From: Chromera velia
Taxonomy: Eukaryota > Sar > Chromeraceae
Reading direction: 5' to 3'
Assembly (NCBI GenBank): GCA_018398765.1
Contig: JAHBMJ010005604.1
Coordinates: 10,001-70,012, forward strand
DNA length: 60,012 nt
In this document: piece by piece, positions 56,278-60,012 of the stretch
Numbering within the stretch: the stretch's first letter is position 1
How the letters are laid out: the number at the start of each line of letters is the position of its first letter
The notes under the pieces: model-generated
Seen by the model: the letters and a program-made list of their open reading frames with translations, nothing else
What the model was told of the DNA's origin: nothing
The model's database searches: none
Translations under genes and position numbers: made by a program

Positions 56278-57103
56278 CTAGTGTACATATGCGCATTCGT
56301 TGTCGGACTGCACATGCCGAGGGAGCTCGTCTCTGGGCACCGTCTGTCCACATCTGTTCGGGCAAAGCACGGGAACCTTCTTACAGGTCTTCAGGTGTAC
56401 ATACAGGGACTGCTCTGCCCTGTTCATCAAGACTTCCTCAGTACAGTACATACAGGCCACAGAAATAAAAGGGCAGTCAAACTCCGTGTGATGGGCCACG
56501 GACTTGCGGGGGAACACATGTCCGCACCCCGATGGGCAGCCCGTCTCTTGATCCAGACACTCTTCGTCCAGATGTTTCACCAGCTGCTGCGTGTTTCCCG
56601 TAAATGTGCAACCCTTTTGAAAGTTGACACAACGCCACCTGATCTCGTCAAGCATGCCCTGAAGGTAAGGCTTCAGCTTCTGCACCTTCAAAAAGCGCCC
56701 TCTGCAGGTGGGACAGCTTCGGGTCTTTGACCAGGGAAGCCGCTGAACCCTCTGAATGCATTCTGCACAGAAAACGTGTCTGGCCTGACAGTCGACCTCC
56801 CGAGGATCTTCCGGAAACTCGAAACAGATTGGGCAGAGAGCCTTCTCTACTTGCTTCTCAAAGCCGTCTGCAGCGAAGGAAACGTCTAGACCGAGACGTC
56901 TTGAAGAAACCTGTGAACTTCCCGGCATAGACATCTGTCACAAAGGCTTCAAACGAGGAGTGAAGCGGTGATTTGGAATGCAGTCCATTCACGAATCCGT
57001 TCATGTGTCTGCTCACGTATTGTCCTGGGAATTTGTCCATCCTTTGCCGGAGCATGAAAATTTCTTTAGTGTCTCTCTGGTCCTGTGTCGGGCCAGTACG
57101 CAT
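56278..57103 (-). CDS. RING finger and TRAF-type zinc-finger protein (probable E3 ubiquitin ligase)
   Basis: A C3HC4 RING is clear: CPICFEF, DCQARHVFCAEC, SCPTCRGRF (about 56838-56697). It is followed by two TRAF-type zinc fingers (CTFTGNTQQLVKHLDEEC; then CPFISVACMYC...HLKTCKK, and VLCPNRCGQTVPRDELPRHV). This RING plus TRAF-zinc layout is typical of ubiquitin ligases that bind substrates or receptors. Two starts are possible. One is the ATG at 56934 (MSMPGSSQV). The other is the ATG at 57103 with a short 47-base intron (GTTTCTTC to CGCTGCAG) that joins in phase to DGFEKQVEKALCPIC. The stop is at 56278-56280, soon after the last finger; further 3' exons are possible. No MATH domain is seen. 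Confidence 0.75.
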
Positions 57104-57131
57104 CTTACCTAGGCATCAGGCTTTCTAGACA

Positions 57132-58106
57132 CCGCGGCGTTTACGGTCCAATCCCTGTAAAGCCGCCATTTTGAGCCCCGCGGCTGCGCCGCGGGGCTCT
57201 TCAATTTGGTCCGCGGCTGCGCCGCGGACTCTTTCAAGCCCCTCCGCGGCGGCGCACCCTTCCCCGCCCGCCCTGCCAATATATACTCATAAAACGAACA
57301 ATTTGCGCCGCAGGCGCCAAAATTTTTCGGGAGGCTCTTTGGTATGCATGTTTTCACTGTGTTTTGACAAGTCTGTGAACGTTCAAAATTCTTTCCTGTA
57401 CTTTGCAGAGATTTGTTGCAGCAAACGTCCTCTCCTCTATTCACTCGAGGAGGGGACGGAGAAGCCCGTTCCAGGCGGAACCCCTCTTGGCTCGCGACAT
57501 GGCCGCGTTCTCTGTTCCCGGGCAGGGGGCAGGGGGCGCCAGTGGGGAGTGAAGGAAGGAGTGAAATAAAGAATGAGTAACAAGGAAATAAAATGAAGTC
57601 ATCGGGTGGGGAGAGGCCAGCAGTTGTAGAGAAAGAAAAGTTTAAAGAAAAGACAGATGAAGGTACGACAGTTGAGTCCGGCGTAGTCAAAGGTGGAGAA
57701 AAGCGGTGAAGACATTGCGCTCGAGGGCATAAATAGAAGAAATACTAGGCAAAGACGCGATAGCAAGGCAGGTCGTTGCAAAATCAACCCGACTGGATAG
57801 ACTCTAGGCAAACAGGTCTAGGCACGACTCCCAATGCCGAGCAGTCTACGGCCGGTATGCTGGGACGTGCTATGCATCCCCGAACCGTCAATACAAAGTC
57901 TGTGAACGGTTTGTCGCGGGGCTCCACAGAGTAGCTTGGACAGTCGCTCCGCGGCGCGGCGCGGACACGAGGAAACTTTCCTCCGCGGCGTGCCGCGGAG
58001 CGCCCTTCGGGCGCCCCGCGGCAGAGTGCGGCCGCTCCGCGGCCCCGCGGCGTTTACCCACAAACGCCGCGGGCTTTACAGGCATTGTTACGGTCAAACG
58101 CCGCGG
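57132..58106. repeat. GC-rich element with inverted ends and CCGCGG palindromes, copy 2
   Basis: Left end CCGCGGCGTTTACGGTCC...CCTGTAAAGCC (57132-57164) recurs inverted at the right end, GGCTTTACAGGCATTG...AACGCCGCGG (58072-58106). The inside has tandem hairpins at 57177-57228 and a second palindrome cluster at 57945-58060, the latter shared with 16600-16787. It could be a non-autonomous transposon of about 975 bases or two neighbouring repeat copies in opposite orientation. No conserved ORF is present. Confidence 0.6.
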
Positions 58107-59210
58107 TGCCGCGGAGCGGCACCAAGCGCCGCGGAGCGCCCGAAGGGCGTACCGCGGCGCGCCGCGGTTGTAAAACTTGGAAGAAAGGGTGGGAACCGCG
58201 GCGTGATTATTCCAATCCTTACCTCTTCTAAGGTCAGTTGAACCAAATTGATCAGCAATTCATCAAATTCATCTAAATTCATCATTGGAACACCTTTAAA
58301 AAAATTTTTGGTGCCTGCGGCATGCAAAAGAAACCGTTTTTTTTAGTATATAGGGCCATGTCCTATACCATGCATGTCCCAAACGAAGGGGGGCACCGCC
58401 GCGGAGAGGCCGAGAAAGAACCGCGGCGCAGCATATGAGTGTTGGGCAGTACCTTTGTGCGATGGCTGCAGGTTTAAAGTGCTCAAGAAGGAAAAAGCCC
58501 TTCCGGCAATTTGACATAGGGTGCGATCTGGAGTATATCTTTCTGTTCATGAGCAGGCTTGTCAGTTGAAGTCCATAGTGCATCAACCATTCCTTATCCC
58601 CTGTTAGAACTAAGTTACCTGGACCAAATGGAGCGTGTTGGTATACATTTTATTATCATTGATGTACCACAGCCCTTTCTGAACTTCTCAGTCCAGGAAG
58701 GCCACTTTGGCCTCTTCAGGTGTCAGACCTCAGACGTCCGTTCTTTGGACCCCCTATGAGTCTGGGAGTCGTTTTTTCTACACCAAGCAGCTAGAGAGAG
58801 TCTAGAGAGGCGAACTAACGTCTCCTAGCATCGTTGGTTTGAGTCCAGGAGGGAAAAAGGAACAGAGGGCTATTCCTTTTCCCCTCAAAATTTTTGAGCC
58901 GGTTAAGGTCTGGCGGCAGGTTCTAATTGGTCCATGCACATCTGTATGACCCACCGCCGCGTTACGAAGCTCTGCTCCCAATTGGTTTAGAGAAGCGTAC
59001 GTCAGAATAGGCCATGTGTGGCGGCACTTGAAACCGATCGCAATCCCCCCCCCCTCCCCGGCCCCTGTTTCTTTCTCTCGCAAAAGATGCGAAGAAGAAA
59101 AAGAAAGAAGAGAAAGTCCCCCACCTTCCTCTTCTGAGAGAAGAAGAAAAGAAGCTTCTAGAGAAGGTGCAGAGAAAAGAAGGAAAAAAGAAGAGAAATA
59201 GAGAATCATT
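58107..59210. other. Intergenic, GC-palindrome remnants then unassigned sequence
   Basis: More CCGCGG palindromes occur to 58205 and at 58395-58430. From 58440 the sequence is of moderate GC with short frames only; a polypurine stretch begins near 59090. I see no gene. Confidence 0.5.
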
Positions 59211-59640
59211 GGTCTGTCTCCTTCTTACCATCCTGTTTTTTTGCTTTCAGCACGTTCGTCTGCTTTCTGTTTCCCCGTCTCCTTCTTACCTACTTGCTAG
59301 GCCCGCTTGCTGCTTTCCTTTTGACACGCTCGTCTGCATTTTATCTGCCCGTCTCCTGCTTGCCTGCTTATTTTTTTCCTTCCAGCATGTCCGCCTACGT
59401 TCTGCCTGCTCGTCTCCTTACTGCATGTTCGTTCTTTTCTTTTTAGCACGCTTGCCTCAGTTTTGTCACCCTGCATTATGCCTGCCCGTCTCCTTTTCTC
59501 CAAGACGCTGGGCCGCATTTTGTCTGACCGCCTCATTCTTGCGCGCGTGCATCTTTCCTTCCAACATGTCATCCTGCATTGCATGTATATTTCCATCTCT
59601 TTTTGGCCGGCTTACTTTTATATTTCCAGTGCGCCCAGCT
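59211..59640. repeat. Degenerate satellite built on CCCGTCTCCT and GCACGYTCGTCTGC words
   Basis: Anchor words GTCTCCT recur at about 59216, 59277, 59352, 59411 and 59487, giving alternating spacings near 60 and 75 bases, so the true unit may be a dimer of about 135 bases. Confidence 0.6.
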
Positions 59641-59689
59641 GAATTTTGTCCACAAAGAGAGAGAAAGGGAAAGAAGAGAAAGACAGAAC

Positions 59690-59745
59690 AGAGAGAGAGA
59701 AGAGAAATAAAAGAGACAGACAGAGAGAGAGAGAGAAAGAGAGAA

Positions 59746-59814
<69 letters not shown>

Positions 59815-59826
59815 GAGAGAAGGGGG

Positions 59827-59850
<24 letters not shown>
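59690..59850. repeat. (GA)n microsatellite
   Basis: A nearly pure AG repeat with occasional AAAG interruptions. Confidence 0.9.
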
Positions 59851-59857
<7 letters not shown>

Positions 59858-60012
59858 TATATCGTCTTTTCTTCACTTCACTTTTTCCGAATCGTTTCCT
59901 TTCTTTTGGACAGACAGACAGACAGATACACAGACAGACAGATAGACAGACACAGACAGACAGACACAGATAGACAGATAGACATAAACAGACAGACAGA
60001 CATATACACACA
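59838..60012. repeat. (CAGA)n microsatellite reaching the window edge
   Basis: CAGA and GATA tetranucleotides in two blocks (59838-59858 and 59910-60012), split by a short unique stretch; continues off the window. Confidence 0.9.

Noticed and set aside
55935-56351. Open frame downstream of the RING gene as a further exon
   Set aside because: No domain, no phase-matched junction and no composition difference from neighbouring non-coding DNA.

Overview
The window is nuclear DNA from a microbial eukaryote, most likely an alveolate close to the chromerid algae (Chromera-like). Evidence is the gene structure: many introns of a few hundred bases, acceptors almost always ending in GCAG, a tubulin-complex gene cut into about 25 small exons, a secreted coiled-coil protein of a type common in alveolates, and heavy retrotransposon load. 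The lineage call is inference; no rRNA or organelle marker is present. There are no operons or CRISPR arrays. N gaps lie at 6407-6419, 24911, 26664-26988 and 44255-44275.

Layout. 1-5399 (minus): a decayed Ty3/gypsy chromovirus with gag, protease, RT, RNase H, integrase and chromodomain, entering the window at its 5' LTR. 5618-15896 (minus): non-LTR retrotransposons, namely the 5' end of one LINE followed upstream by a nearly complete LINE (6756-15896) with ORF1 and a very long ORF2. A 642-base duplication around the gap at 6407 looks like an assembly artefact. 16600-16787: a GC-rich palindromic repeat. 17816-29131 (plus): a host gene for gamma-tubulin complex component 3. 29705-35323 (plus): a second, 5'-truncated and broken LINE. 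37092-38955 (minus): a four-exon host gene for a small secreted coiled-coil protein. 39655-48279 (plus): a large host gene ending in a MYND zinc finger, spread over three exons including a 21-base micro-exon. 48280-56277: repeat-rich intergenic DNA with a 234-base MITE, a duplicated 432-base repeat and a 1.1-kb foldback element carrying inverted arrays of 21-base units. 56278-57103 (minus): a RING plus TRAF-type zinc-finger protein. 57132-58106: a GC-rich element with terminal inverted repeats. 59211-60012: satellite and microsatellites.

The host genes are independent: microtubule nucleation (GCP3), a secreted coiled-coil protein, a MYND adaptor and a probable ubiquitin ligase. The most distinctive signals are the intron boundaries (no A at donor position +3 in 31 inferred junctions, and several donors that begin a tetranucleotide repeat), the transition-dominated decay of repeats, the GC-rich CCGCGG palindrome family, and the foldback element.
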